Shown piece by piece: positions 21,601 to 29,620 of a stretch of 64,000 nucleotides of DNA. A program made the position numbers and the translations under genes. Numbering within the stretch: position 1 is the first letter of the stretch; the number at the start of each line of letters is the position of its first letter. The DNA is taken from contig CAJNDS010002612.1 of assembly GCA_905221605.1 (NCBI GenBank), positions 995,436 to 1,059,435 of the forward strand, given 5' to 3'. Source of the stretch: Symbiodinium natans (taxonomy: Eukaryota; Sar; Dinophyceae; Suessiales; Symbiodiniaceae). The notes under the pieces are model-generated. The model made no database searches and was not told where the DNA came from. It saw nothing but the letters and a program-made list of their open reading frames with translations.

Positions 21601-22378
21601 TCTGCATCTGGCGGCTGAAGGAAAGGTGGTTGCTGTGGTTGGAGGACCTCCATGCAGGACAGTGTCAAGGTTGAGAGGTGAAGACGGTGGTCCACCTGTA
21701 TTACGCCGGCGCTGTGGGCCTGAACGGTTGGGATTAAAAAGTCTTCCTTGGCCACATCAAGAATTAGCTCAAAAGGATGGTGTTTTACTTCTGAAGATGC
21801 TTTTCCTATATGACGTGGCGGTGCATTCAAGGTGTGGAACTGCTGAAGTCATCAATGGAAGTTCTGTCTTCTTTGGCATGGAAAGCCCTGGGGACCCTGA
21901 ACTCATAGGGAAAGATTTCTCTCAGAACGGCAAAACGGTCTTGAGTGCTGAGGATCTGGTGGATGGTTCTCAGGAAGGGTTCTCAAGTCCTACCTTCTGG
22001 AGTTGGCCAGAGGTGAAAAGCTTTTGTGAGCGTTATGGAATGTACGCTGCACATTTTGATCAAGGAGCGTTAGGACATGCTCTGGTGAAACCTACGACTT
22101 TCCTGGTGTCTGATATGGAACTATGGGAATCGTTGGAACAGGTTCGCGTGGTTGTTCCGTGGTCAGCAACTTTCGCTTCTACCCTGGAAGAGCGTATTGG
22201 ACAATCCTCCATATGGGCGCAATGGGCGTTTGGATTGGTTAAAAGAATACGTCACAGGTTAGCACAATGGTTGCATGAGAGCGATGCTGAACGGGAAGCT
22301 ATGGTGTTAAAAAAGGAAGAGCGAGAGGGGACGTTACGGAGGTTGACAGCTGAGGAGCTTTCCGTGACCATTGCCTAA
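18650..22378 (+). CDS. ORF2: Gag capsid, zinc fingers, two protease-like units, C5-methyltransferase-like domain
   Basis: About 1,240 codons (numbered from 18668). Capsid-like helical region about 130-390 (TLADYTPSNPTALGDWIAMI). CCCH finger C422-x9-C432-x5-C438-x3-H442, then CCHC knuckle C452-x2-C455-x4-H460-x4-C465. First protease-like motif VDTAATH (Asp581), second LDSGASH (Asp742), aligned further through matching blocks (GTL, PL). From about 935 a methyltransferase-like region: VVVHLFSG (motif I position), VLELD, GGPPC with Cys996 (motif IV position), and MESPGDPE at 1072 (motif VI position, ESP for ENV/ENP). It ends at TAA just before the integrase zinc site. No own AUG; likely made by frameshifting from ORF1. 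Confidence 0.85.
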   Translation, partial: REKPSRLPPLNYPMGGPASGGYASGPPGLTHVPITSVPSGVDGSAAPVGNQPGFVSARETATQENSAGSGGYTMVDDVPYRWKMVAGKLELEKVPLTAVTPGIGHGLPQGPGGRVSLPPGAVVPRGMPIIGDSSGTERPEALGKHVMSLPTLADYTPSNPTALGDWIAMIEPMLSSLTDTGRVWWQCVYSKAYQAYAKWLSVSPLERLGIKAELEGLKVVQTVHVLLEQRAVSLLLQAIPERLKTEIVSTRMLGSVMIFYKLLTVYQPGGANERSTMLNFLVQPSPATSISEAIKGVRQWAQWRSRLRELRAAEPDATLLIKGLDGLSSALLAKHPTVHFRVASFREKLGVDYSPTSETATKLAEMLQAEFELLLHSAGEQEVKQDSDAKKRARLNKAQKGTGDETEEGDKGKGKGKRYSGDGERPFCWIYGKTDAGCKFGSRCKFRHDKDSLERGRCFECGAVGHLQPQCPYKDGASSNVDSNPERSRSKGNSPKGGKGGKGAKWGNAKKAEVAEGGDETANAGLDKGSASPSSPSTPNQVLAEALEVLKSMKLSSAQSAASGDPSVRMLCGSGLFQQEGRVALVDTAATHLVRTLFPWECLPDTTVMVQSALGGVTMRITEKGTLIREDNGPLIIPLWLILEFGANLTVINGMCLVGAKSSLDQLLRFEHGCLVMDYKTAEKMVLHAERQRVSWSHSQWRNGRADCGVGSSDATLLPKQGEGRGVCVLHVARVSDTNECSGMGMLDSGASHPLRSLRPGEQLPQQKVLVSLAVGSREMCITPGGTLVTPEMVDPLVPIGKASALVGLRVQWRGGKCTASHPVLGELRVRDLNGCPCLEKEVALQIIDEMDWCSPKQALKVARMVQGCPNTDNEVAVKTSLQSAARTASANEEEFVQACWRFLRWYYGDIPENMLMELLPRGDIAALPFNRHKRRRLARAKRVVVHLFSGKQKWHFPSRDVEVLELDLTKGGDLHNSSVWKYLLHLAAEGKVVAVVGGPPCRTVSRLRGEDGGPPVLRRRCGPERLGLKSLPWPHQELAQKDGVLLLKMLFLYDVAVHSRCGTAEVINGSSVFFGMESPGDPELIGKDFSQNGKTVLSAEDLVDGSQEGFSSPTFWSWPEVKSFCERYGMYAAHFDQGALGHALVKPTTFLVSDMELWESLEQVRVVVPWSATFASTLEERIGQSSIWAQWAFGLVKRIRHRLAQWLHESDAEREAMVLKKEEREGTLRRLTAEELSVTIA
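18656..18662 (+). promoter_or_regulatory. Possible -1 frameshift heptamer (A AAC CCT)
   Basis: In the ORF1 frame the codons are AGA AAC CCT, so AAACCCT fits X XXY YYZ exactly, and a -1 slip enters ORF2, which is open from 18650. C in the YYY position is not a strong slippery class in studied systems, so a simple indel remains equally possible. Confidence 0.35.
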
Positions 22379-25300
22379 GGGGGCATATTCCTTTCAGACG
22401 TGATTGTCAAATCTGTGTGTCTGCCGCTGGAAAAGAGCGTCGCCATTTGAGGCGGAAACATGGGGATGCCTACACTTTATCATTGGACTTGGCGGGTCCA
22501 TACAAGTGTTCAAAGGATGCTCACCAGCAGAAGCCACGACACGCTGTTATTGGTGTGTATCAGTTTCCAATGTTGGATCCCAATGTGGGTCACCCTCCAG
22601 AAAAGGAGGAAGATGCGGATGAGGTGGAAGATCAGGTGGCAGATGAAGGTGCTGGTGTCGGAGAATGGTTAGGCGATGCAGTCGCTAACTTCGAGGAGGA
22701 AGACTCTGCGCCGGTGGAACCTGCGCCAGTTCTGGAGGCAGAGGTGTTGAAAATCCAAGCTTCTGAAAAATCCTGGAAGGAACTGAAGGACCACTTGACC
22801 CAACCTGTCCGTATGATCAACTTCGTTATGGTGGAGCCGATTGTGGACAAACAGCAAACAACTGTTTTGTCAGCAGTTCAAAGAATGATGGTGCGCTTGC
22901 AGAGACATGGGTATCCGGTGTTGAGAATCCACTCAGATCGAGCGGGGGAGTTTGTCAATGCACGCTTCCGGTCCTTTTGTGAAACTCGTCTGATATATAG
23001 GACCACTGGTGATCCTGGAGTCCCGCAAACAAATGGGCGCGCTGAAGCATGTGTGGGTTTATTCAAACGTGGTGTCAGGTCGCTCTTAAAGGAGGCGCGA
23101 CTCGGGCCGGCGTATTGGGCACTGGCTGCTCGCCATTGGTCAATGTTACGGTGGCAAAAAGCTGAAAGGGAGTTGGGGTTAAATCCTAAAGCATTGCTTC
23201 CCTTTGGTGCTCAGATTCAAGTCAAACGTCGTCCGTGGGAGTTGCTGGGTCCGGATGGAACAAAGAAAGGTCGGCAATGGGTCGATCGTACGCAGCCCGC
23301 GCTTCTTTTGGGTCCATGCGATGACCTACCTGGTGGTTATTGGGTGGAAGCTCAAGGGACTGCAAAAGATCCGGATGAACTGGTGTTATTTCCCTGCACT
23401 ACGATTTTTTCCAATATAAAGGAACCGCCTGAATTGGAGCTGGAAGGGGTGGTAGAAGAACAGGAGCCTTCTCCTCCAGAGCATCGTCTCAAGCGGAAAA
23501 AACCGGCGCTTCGGTTCGCTGATGAGGAAGGTCCTCCTTTACCTCCGCCTCGCGATCCTCCAGTTCGCCATCGGTTGATGGAGAAAAGCCCGGCCTCTTC
23601 ACTGCGTGGTCATGTGGGCTCCTTGCGCTTGCTCCGCAAGCGGGGGGAGAGTCCGCCCTTAGAAATTTTCGAGGATGACATGCAGGGTCTGGGGGAGCTG
23701 GAAGAAAATGCAGATGTTGAGGACAATGTTCCTGGTGATGAGTATTGGCCGACTTGCTGTTCTCCTCATGAAAATGCTTATTTGGTCTGCAAAAGTGAGA
23801 CTGCTGAGGATGGAACACAGTTGGAAAAAGAAGAGCAAAAAGCCAAGTCAATGTATGAAAGGTCTATGTATGATTACGTGGACTGTGAGGAGCTTTTGGA
23901 AGGGATTGTATACCCAAAGAGGGTGAATCGAAGAGGTGGTATCAACAATTGGTGCACAAGTACGCGAGCTCTGGTGTTGGGCCACTATACTCATGGCGGA
24001 GTGTGTGGTATTACAAAAGAGACTCATCGAAGGCCATGGCTATGTCGTTATCTGGCATCATTCGTGAGACACCACAATCCTGAAGCCAAATTTTCTGCTC
24101 TTCAGATCTCGTGCAATGCTCCGGTGGCATTGCATAGGGATAGTCACAATGAAAAACATTGCTGCAATTATGTGTGTGGCTTTGGTGACTATAAGGATGG
24201 TCAGCTGTGGGTTGAGGATGAAAAGGTTTTAGAGGAAGGAGCTGAAGTGGTGGAGCAATCCTATGGGAAGAAAGTCTTACCTGGAAAATTGGTGGATATC
24301 CACTGGAACTTCATGTCGTTCTTTCCGAGAAAACTGCATGGTCCTATGCCTTGGAAAGGGAACAGGGTATCCTTGACAGGGTACACACCTGTTTTTATGG
24401 AGCGTTTGAGCTACAAGGATAGGTGCTATCTTCTCCATCCTCTTCCGGAACCACAAGCTGAAGAAGGTGAAAAAAGGAAGTGTTTAAAAATGACGTTGAA
24501 AGAGACCTCGCTGGACGACCTTGCAGAGGAAGTCGACTACGCTGTGTTCGAAGCGCATCAATGGGCTCTAGAGGAGCATTTGAGTATTCGACGCCTAATT
24601 GCTGAACAGGAATGTTGCATTTTGGACGAGTTCCGTGGATCGGCCAATGAGTCGAACGAGGAAAAAGGATCAGAGACTAGAGAATGGCTGGTTAAAGCAA
24701 AAAGAGCTGAGGAACAGCTCTCGAAGTTTTTGGTCAAAGCAGCTCAAGTTCAGCAAATGGTACAAGAAAATACCGCGCTTGAGGCAGCAGAGGAGGTTGA
24801 GTTCCTGCAAACAAAAACAATCCCTACACAAGAAGCCATGCAAGAGCTGGAAAAGTGGAGGGAATCATTGTCGGACGAGGTGACGTCTTTGGTGAAAGAG
24901 TTGGAGGTGGTGGAACCAACAACTCAAGAAAAGCTGGACAAATTGGCGGAAGAGCCTAATGCACCGGTGATTGAGTACGTTCCCAGTCTGGTGGTGTTTA
25001 CCCGGAAGCAAGGGACAGGGAGGCGACGTGCCCGTATCTGTGCATGTGGGAACTTTATTTCGTCAACGGCAGCTACAGAGTATGAAGGGCCGAGGTCCCT
25101 CAGTCGTCACTCGCTGTACGCTCCTGGTTTAGATTCAACCACATTCAGGTGTCAAGTGAGGCACGCAGCATATATGGTGTGGATCATCGCTGGTTTAGAC
25201 ATTTCCAAAGCTTTTCTGACGGCGCCGATGAATAGGGCGCAAAGAGAAGGGCGTCTGGTGGTGGTGCAGCCCCCAAGCGCGGCGGTGAAATTGGGTCTTT

Positions 25301-25779
25301 GCACAAAGGAGGAGCGGTGGATTGTGAGAAAGGCCTTGTACGGTTTGGCCGAAAGTCCTGCAGCATGGGTGGAGTGGCGAGACCAATGTCTTCAAGGTAT
25401 GTCTTGGGTGTCGAAGGATGGACAAGCAATGAGCTTTCAGAGGTCCAATGCAGACCCAAGTCTGTTCCTTATTATAGCACAAGAAAAGCCGGAAGGTGCA
25501 AGCAAGTTGGTAGGGACAATGGGTCTTTACGTGGATGATTTTTTGATGGCTGGGACTATGACAGTGCTCCGGGAAGCCTTGGAACAGATCAGGAAGGAGT
25601 GGAAAACTTCTGAACCCGAGTTCTGTGGTCCAGGCTGTGGTGATGGATTCCTGAAGTTTTTGGGTGTCCAAATCTGGTATCGAAATGGCAGCTTCTTTCT
25701 CAACCAGGAGGACTTCGTGAGAGATTTGCTGAACCGACGAGGGTATCAGATCGATGAAACGTACTGGAAAAGGGAGTAA
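22354..25779 (+). CDS. pol: ORF3: integrase, 2OG-Fe(II)-oxygenase-like domain, reverse transcriptase
   Basis: Open from 22354; residues numbered from 22417. Just upstream are DHCLRGHIPFRRDCQIC, the His-His-Cys-Cys zinc site. Integrase core: LDLAGP (Asp24), HSDRAGEF (Asp174), NGRAEA (Glu210), a D-x35-E spacing. The Asp24-Asp174 gap is enlarged by an acidic insertion. Residues about 510-660 contain HRD (His573, Asp575), His641 and Arg650-x-Ser652, the metal and 2-oxoglutarate ligands of the double-stranded beta-helix oxygenase fold. Reverse transcriptase: LDISKAFLTAP (Asp928), KALYGLAESPAAW, YVDD (Asp1040-1041), FLGVQI. It lacks the RNase H part, which follows in ORF4 in the +1 frame. Confidence 0.9.
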   Translation, partial: GAFRDHCLRGHIPFRRDCQICVSAAGKERRHLRRKHGDAYTLSLDLAGPYKCSKDAHQQKPRHAVIGVYQFPMLDPNVGHPPEKEEDADEVEDQVADEGAGVGEWLGDAVANFEEEDSAPVEPAPVLEAEVLKIQASEKSWKELKDHLTQPVRMINFVMVEPIVDKQQTTVLSAVQRMMVRLQRHGYPVLRIHSDRAGEFVNARFRSFCETRLIYRTTGDPGVPQTNGRAEACVGLFKRGVRSLLKEARLGPAYWALAARHWSMLRWQKAERELGLNPKALLPFGAQIQVKRRPWELLGPDGTKKGRQWVDRTQPALLLGPCDDLPGGYWVEAQGTAKDPDELVLFPCTTIFSNIKEPPELELEGVVEEQEPSPPEHRLKRKKPALRFADEEGPPLPPPRDPPVRHRLMEKSPASSLRGHVGSLRLLRKRGESPPLEIFEDDMQGLGELEENADVEDNVPGDEYWPTCCSPHENAYLVCKSETAEDGTQLEKEEQKAKSMYERSMYDYVDCEELLEGIVYPKRVNRRGGINNWCTSTRALVLGHYTHGGVCGITKETHRRPWLCRYLASFVRHHNPEAKFSALQISCNAPVALHRDSHNEKHCCNYVCGFGDYKDGQLWVEDEKVLEEGAEVVEQSYGKKVLPGKLVDIHWNFMSFFPRKLHGPMPWKGNRVSLTGYTPVFMERLSYKDRCYLLHPLPEPQAEEGEKRKCLKMTLKETSLDDLAEEVDYAVFEAHQWALEEHLSIRRLIAEQECCILDEFRGSANESNEEKGSETREWLVKAKRAEEQLSKFLVKAAQVQQMVQENTALEAAEEVEFLQTKTIPTQEAMQELEKWRESLSDEVTSLVKELEVVEPTTQEKLDKLAEEPNAPVIEYVPSLVVFTRKQGTGRRRARICACGNFISSTAATEYEGPRSLSRHSLYAPGLDSTTFRCQVRHAAYMVWIIAGLDISKAFLTAPMNRAQREGRLVVVQPPSAAVKLGLCTKEERWIVRKALYGLAESPAAWVEWRDQCLQGMSWVSKDGQAMSFQRSNADPSLFLIIAQEKPEGASKLVGTMGLYVDDFLMAGTMTVLREALEQIRKEWKTSEPEFCGPGCGDGFLKFLGVQIWYRNGSFFLNQEDFVRDLLNRRGYQIDETYWKRE

Positions 25780-27034
25780 CCTGCCAATGGTGAAAGAAAC
25801 TCCAGGTGAAGAAGAGGAGGTAGATATTCCTTCCTTGCGAGCGGCTCAAGGTGCCGTAGGGGAGTTCCTCTGGGTGGCAATCAAAACTCGACCTGATTTG
25901 GCGTTCTGCACAAGCCAGTTGTCTTTGTGGACATCCCGAAGGCCGCGATTTGTGGTTAAAAAGGCTGAGGAGGTTTTCCGATACCTTGCTGCAACTCCAA
26001 CGTTAGGCTTGACGTTCGGGGCCATCGCAACACGCGAAACAGAAAGGAATGAGGTGTTGCGTTATGGACGAGGCATCAAGGTGGTGGAGTCCTACGCGGA
26101 TGCCAGCTTTGCGGCAGGTGAAAATGAAAAGAGCCACTCAGGAGCGGTGGTGGTGTGGGGTGACTGTCCAGTGATGTGGGCAACACAGAGACAATCAACA
26201 GTGGCTTTAAGTACTGCTGAAGCTGAATTACATGCATCCATAGAGGGAGCAACGATGATTCAGTCGTGCACCCCTATAATTGCCGCTTTGGTTGGAACAG
26301 GTGAAGAATCGCTGCAAAAAGTGCTGTATACAGATTCGGTTTCGACATGCTCAATCATTCAATATCCGGCTGGAAGCTGGAGGACAAGACACCTGAGAAT
26401 TCGAGCAGCCGGTGTCAGGTCTCTGGTAGACCGTGGTTGTATGGTGATAGCACATCTTCGCGGTGAGTATATGATCGCTGACCTGTTGACCAAATTGATG
26501 AGTGGACAGGTGTATGCAAAGCAAAAGGCACTTTGGGGTCTCCGACTGTTGGTACAAGGGACTGACTTGAAGAGGGCCTCGCTTGCAATCGCGGTCATGA
26601 TGGTGGCTGCATCTCTGCAAGGGATGGCAACTGGTGGAGAAGAAGTGTCAAATGCTGGTTTCTTTTGCTCAGAAGAAGGGGTGTGCAAGGTCGCCAACAC
26701 ATCTACGGTTATGGTTCTGGCTCAAGGTATTGAAATGCTTATCAACAATTCAGACCTTGTTGCGTATTTGGAGGCAGCAATTATACTCTGGGAGTTGGCA
26801 TGGTGCCTCTTTCGGCAGCTGTATAAAAGGCTGTGGGTTAAGAAAGTGGTGGTTATTCCTGCGAGTGCCACTTTGTATACAACAGTGGGTGGGAACTGTA
26901 TGCACGCAAGCAGTGACTGTGATGTTCTGCGATATTCACAGCCCAGGGCTAAGACGCTTTGTAAGCATTGCCTCAAGGATGGCTGGGTGGTGAATGCCGA
27001 GTTCCTTGGTGAGGAACGGGCCGCTGGAACGTGA
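25733..27034 (+). CDS. ORF4: end of reverse transcriptase region, RNase H and Cys/His tail
   Basis: Open from 25733; ATG 25754 used for numbering. NLPMVKET continues the connection region and LRAAQGAVGEFLWVAIKTRP follows. RNase H residues: YADASFA (Asp116), STAEAELHA (Glu156/158), LYTDSVS (Asp194), IADLLTK (Asp243). After about residue 275 comes an extra 150-residue tail with two hydrophobic segments (IAVMMVAASLQGMA; YLEAAIILWELAWCLF) and a putative zinc site C382-x-H384-x4-C389-x13-C403-x2-C406. The entry point overlaps the end of ORF3 at TGGAAAAGGGAGTAA, where one A too many in the A4 run would explain the +1 shift. Confidence 0.85.
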   Translation, partial: TDEGIRSMKRTGKGSNLPMVKETPGEEEEVDIPSLRAAQGAVGEFLWVAIKTRPDLAFCTSQLSLWTSRRPRFVVKKAEEVFRYLAATPTLGLTFGAIATRETERNEVLRYGRGIKVVESYADASFAAGENEKSHSGAVVVWGDCPVMWATQRQSTVALSTAEAELHASIEGATMIQSCTPIIAALVGTGEESLQKVLYTDSVSTCSIIQYPAGSWRTRHLRIRAAGVRSLVDRGCMVIAHLRGEYMIADLLTKLMSGQVYAKQKALWGLRLLVQGTDLKRASLAIAVMMVAASLQGMATGGEEVSNAGFFCSEEGVCKVANTSTVMVLAQGIEMLINNSDLVAYLEAAIILWELAWCLFRQLYKRLWVKKVVVIPASATLYTTVGGNCMHASSDCDVLRYSQPRAKTLCKHCLKDGWVVNAEFLGEERAAGT

Positions 27035-27190
27035 ATTTTTCAAGTGCGAGGTGAAGAAATCCTCAATGGTAAGGGATTCGGCCAATGAGCTGAAGGTTCG
27101 TCCTGGATGACGTAAAACCATAATGTGCATTTCAAGCAGCTGGCTGCTGCCTAAATGGCGGTTTTTGGCCTAAGATCTGCACCTCCAATG

Positions 27191-27212
27191 TGTCCTAGGA
27201 AATCCTAGGACA
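27191..27212 (+). other. Perfect 10-bp inverted repeat before the 3' LTR
   Basis: TGTCCTAGGA, two A, TCCTAGGACA, immediately upstream of the polypurine tract. It could form a hairpin in RNA or a cruciform in DNA. Confidence 0.7.
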
Positions 27213-27219
27213 GGGGGAG
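27211..27219 (+). other. Polypurine tract
   Basis: CAGGGGGAG directly before the 3' LTR start TGCGGAG; typical plus-strand primer for copia elements. Confidence 0.85.
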
Positions 27220-27430
27220 TGCGGAGCTGCAGCTGGTATTGTAGAAAGGAGTTAGTGTTGGGAGTTGGAAGGGTCAACGTACCCGGAAATCTTTTTTGGC
27301 TCAAGAACTTGGGCAATGCGCCCTGAGGAAAAGTGTCTTTCTGGGTTTGGTGTTGGTTGGTCCAGGGGATCAAGGGCTTCTGTTGGGGTTGACTGTTTTG
27401 TTCCCTGTCCTCCTTCGGTTGCCCCCCGTA
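27220..27430 (+). repeat. 3' LTR
   Basis: 211 bp, identical to 17550-17760, followed by target duplication CAGGG (27431-27435) and then a TTTAGGG array. Confidence 0.95.
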
Positions 27431-28500
27431 CAGGGTTTAGGGTTTAGGGTTTAGGGTTTAGGGTTTAGGGTTTAGGGTTTAGGGTTTAGGGTTTAGGGAG
27501 CGGTTTAGGGTTTAGGGAGCAGGAATCAGCAGCGGCAAAAGACGCTTCAGAAGCAGCGAGCTGCCCTCAGCCCTGCTGCAGGGTTTAGGGTTTAGGGTTT
27601 AGGGTTTAGGGTCTAGGGTTTAGGGTTTAGGGTTTAGGGTTAGGGTTCAGGGTTCAGGATTTAGGGTTTAGGGTTTAGGGCGTAGAGTTTAGGTTGTGGG
27701 TTCAGGTTCTTGGGGGTTTGAGGCTTAGGTTTAGGGTTTGGGGTGTCGGTTTTGGGGTTTTGGGGTTTGGGGCTTAAATTTTGGGGTCTCGGTTTTGGGT
27801 TCAGGGTTTGGGGCTTAGGTTTTGGGGTTTGGGGTTTGGGGTTGGGGGCTTAGGTTTCAGGGTTTGGGGTGGGATTGGGGTTTCGCGCATAGGGTTTGGG
27901 GGGTTTAGGTTTGGGGGCTTAGGATTTAGGGCTGGGTTTGGGGCTCAGGTTTGAGGGTTTCGGGCTTAGGTTTTAGGGTCTAGGATTTGAGTTTTAGGTT
28001 TCCAGGTTTGAGGCTTAGGGTTTGGGGTTCAGGCTTTAGGGTTTAGGGGTTGGGGTTGGGGCTCGGGTGTTTGTGGTTTAAAGGGATTGGGGTTTAGCTT
28101 TCAGGGTTTAGGGGTTGGGGCTTAGGTTTTAGGTTTGGGTTTTTCATTGGTTTGCGGCTTTGGTTTTAGGGTCTGGGGTTGGGGCTCGGGGCTTGGGGCT
28201 TTGGTATTAGGGTTTAGGGTCCGGGGTTCAGGTTTCAAGGTTTTTGGGTTAGGCGGGTTTGGGGGTTAACATTTGGGCCTTCGGTTTGTGGTTTGAAGGA
28301 TTTGGGGTTTTTGATTTACGGTTTGGGGTTTGGGCCTTTGGTTTAAGGGTTTAAAAGGTTTTGTCTTTTCGTTTAGGGGTGTCAGGGTTTGGGGTTCAGA
28401 GTTCAGAGGGTTGTGGGTTTAGGGTTCAAGGTTTTTGGGTTTGTGGCTTGGGCGTTAGATTTTTTGGGTTTAGGTTTGGGGGTTTAGGCCGGCCAGAATG
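27431..28500. repeat. Degenerate TTTAGGG region
   Basis: A clean array (27434-27500) decays into GGTTTGGGG, GGCTTAGGT and GGTTTAGG variants up to about 28490, nearly one kb with one strand bias. One block inside (27514-27580) is open as QESAAAKDASEAASCPQPCC between a TTTAGGGAGCAG acceptor and a GGTTTAGG donor; weak exon candidate. Confidence 0.7.
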
Positions 28501-28505
28501 CAATC

Positions 28506-28884
28506 ATGGAGAGCCCTCAGAGGAAGCCCTCGCAGCTGGCATCGAACATGGATGCCATTCTGCTGTCATGGCGGGTAAGACGTGTGCCGCGTTCATTTGG
28601 TGGCAAAGAGACTGCCATGGAAGTGCATTCACCACGAATGGTCAACGCGGAGCCATGTTCGAAGCCCAGTGCCAGTTTTGAGCGTTTTGGGTCCCTTGAC
28701 TCCTGCCCATCAGCCGCAAGCAGTCATATGCCCGAAAATGACCGCGGCATTACAGCTCACCGATACGGATGTTGCGCCTGAGTTTCAGGCACATGTGCGA
28801 AAAAGCGGTGGACGACGCCACCATGAGGACGAGAACGACGAGCATGGCAGCGTTCTCCGCATGAGCATGAAGGACAAACCGTGA
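28506..28884 (+). CDS. Candidate two-exon gene
   Basis: ATG 28506 (MESPQRKPSQLASNMDAILL) runs to a consensus donor CGG|GTAAGA at 28575. In phase, an exon at 28756-28884 (LTDTDVAPEFQAHVRKSGG, ending MSMKDKP and TGA) follows ATTACAG. The unspliced frame from the same ATG is also open to 28781, and a third frame is partly open, so the splice is a proposal. GC-rich block without telomere-type repeats. The encoded piece is hydrophilic and His/Glu/Asp-rich near the end. Confidence 0.4.
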
Positions 28885-28940
28885 ACCTTATAATTAGTTA
28901 TCATCCATCCCTAAACCCTAAACCGTAAACCCTGACCCCT

Positions 28941-29096
28941 AAACCCCTCAACCCCTCAACCCCTCAACCCCTCAACCCCTCAACCCCTCAACCCCTCAAC
29001 CCCTCAACCCTAAACCCTAAACCCTAAACCCTAAACCCTAAACCCTAAACCCTAAACCCTAAACCCTAAACCCTAAACCCTAAACCCTAAACCCTA
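28941..29096. repeat. Octamer array (CCCCTCAA)n passing into (CCCTAAA)n
   Basis: About eight CCCCTCAA units (28941-29006) change abruptly into 13 ordinary CCCTAAA units: two telomere-like unit types side by side. Confidence 0.9.
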
Positions 29097-29555
29097 CCCC
29101 CTAATAATCCTTGAATCCTTCAGACCCTCTTTTGCAGTCCGTGGTCTTAATTGCAACCTTGACTCGACAATGAACCCTTGTTCTTCTTGCCAGTCGTTCC
29201 TAATCTAAACCCTTAGCTTAGGTTTTAGGGTGTAAGTGGTTTTGGGTTTAGGTTTTGGGGTTTTGAGTTTCGAAAGTTCGGGGCTTCGGTTTTAGGGCAT
29301 GCGGTTTAGGCTTTTAGGGTTTAGGGTCTGGGCTTAGTTTTTCAGGTTTAGGGTTGGGCTTAGGTTTTAGTGTTTAGGGCGTTGGATATACACTGAGGTT
29401 TGCAGGGGGTTCATCGGAGCTACCCCCGCACGCATGAAGTGGACGGAAAGCATCCTTTGTTTCGAGCCTTCTCCCCTCTGAAACCTGAACCCTAAGCCCT
29501 CAACCCGAAACCCTACTGAGCCTGAACCCTAAACCCTCAACCCGAAACTCTGAAG

Positions 29556-29620
29556 GAACGGCTGGTGCCGGCATGGTCCAGGCCAACCAGGCAGCGCCAG
29601 GGGGGGTGCTAGGGGGTTAG
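29556..29620 (+). CDS. Candidate terminal exon
   Basis: AACTCTGAAG acceptor; the frame reads TAGAGMVQANQAAPGGVLGG, TAG 29618-29620. Low complexity, so weak. CCCTAAA variants on the left. Confidence 0.3.

Larger units (their letters stand above)
17550..27430 (+). mobile_element. Complete Ty1/copia LTR retrotransposon with extra enzyme-like domains
   Basis: Identical 211-bp LTRs, primer-binding site, polypurine tract, target duplication and all copia protein domains in copia order: Gag, protease, integrase, reverse transcriptase, RNase H. Two additional modules are present: a C5-methyltransferase-like domain between protease and integrase, and a 2OG-Fe(II)-oxygenase-like domain between integrase and reverse transcriptase. 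The internal region carries no premature stop except at three frame changes (about 18660, 22365, 25765). LTR identity implies recent insertion. Full coding capacity depends on recoding or on whether the frame changes are real. Confidence 0.95.

Noticed and set aside
22340-22380. A slippery heptamer at the ORF2/ORF3 junction
   Set aside because: No X XXY YYZ sequence is in frame within the 25-nt overlap, so I do not call a programmed site there.
26560-27034. Envelope-like gene at the end of the retroelement
   Set aside because: Hydrophobic segments exist, but the tail is fused to RNase H, has no signal peptide, and ends in a zinc-like motif. No envelope features are seen.
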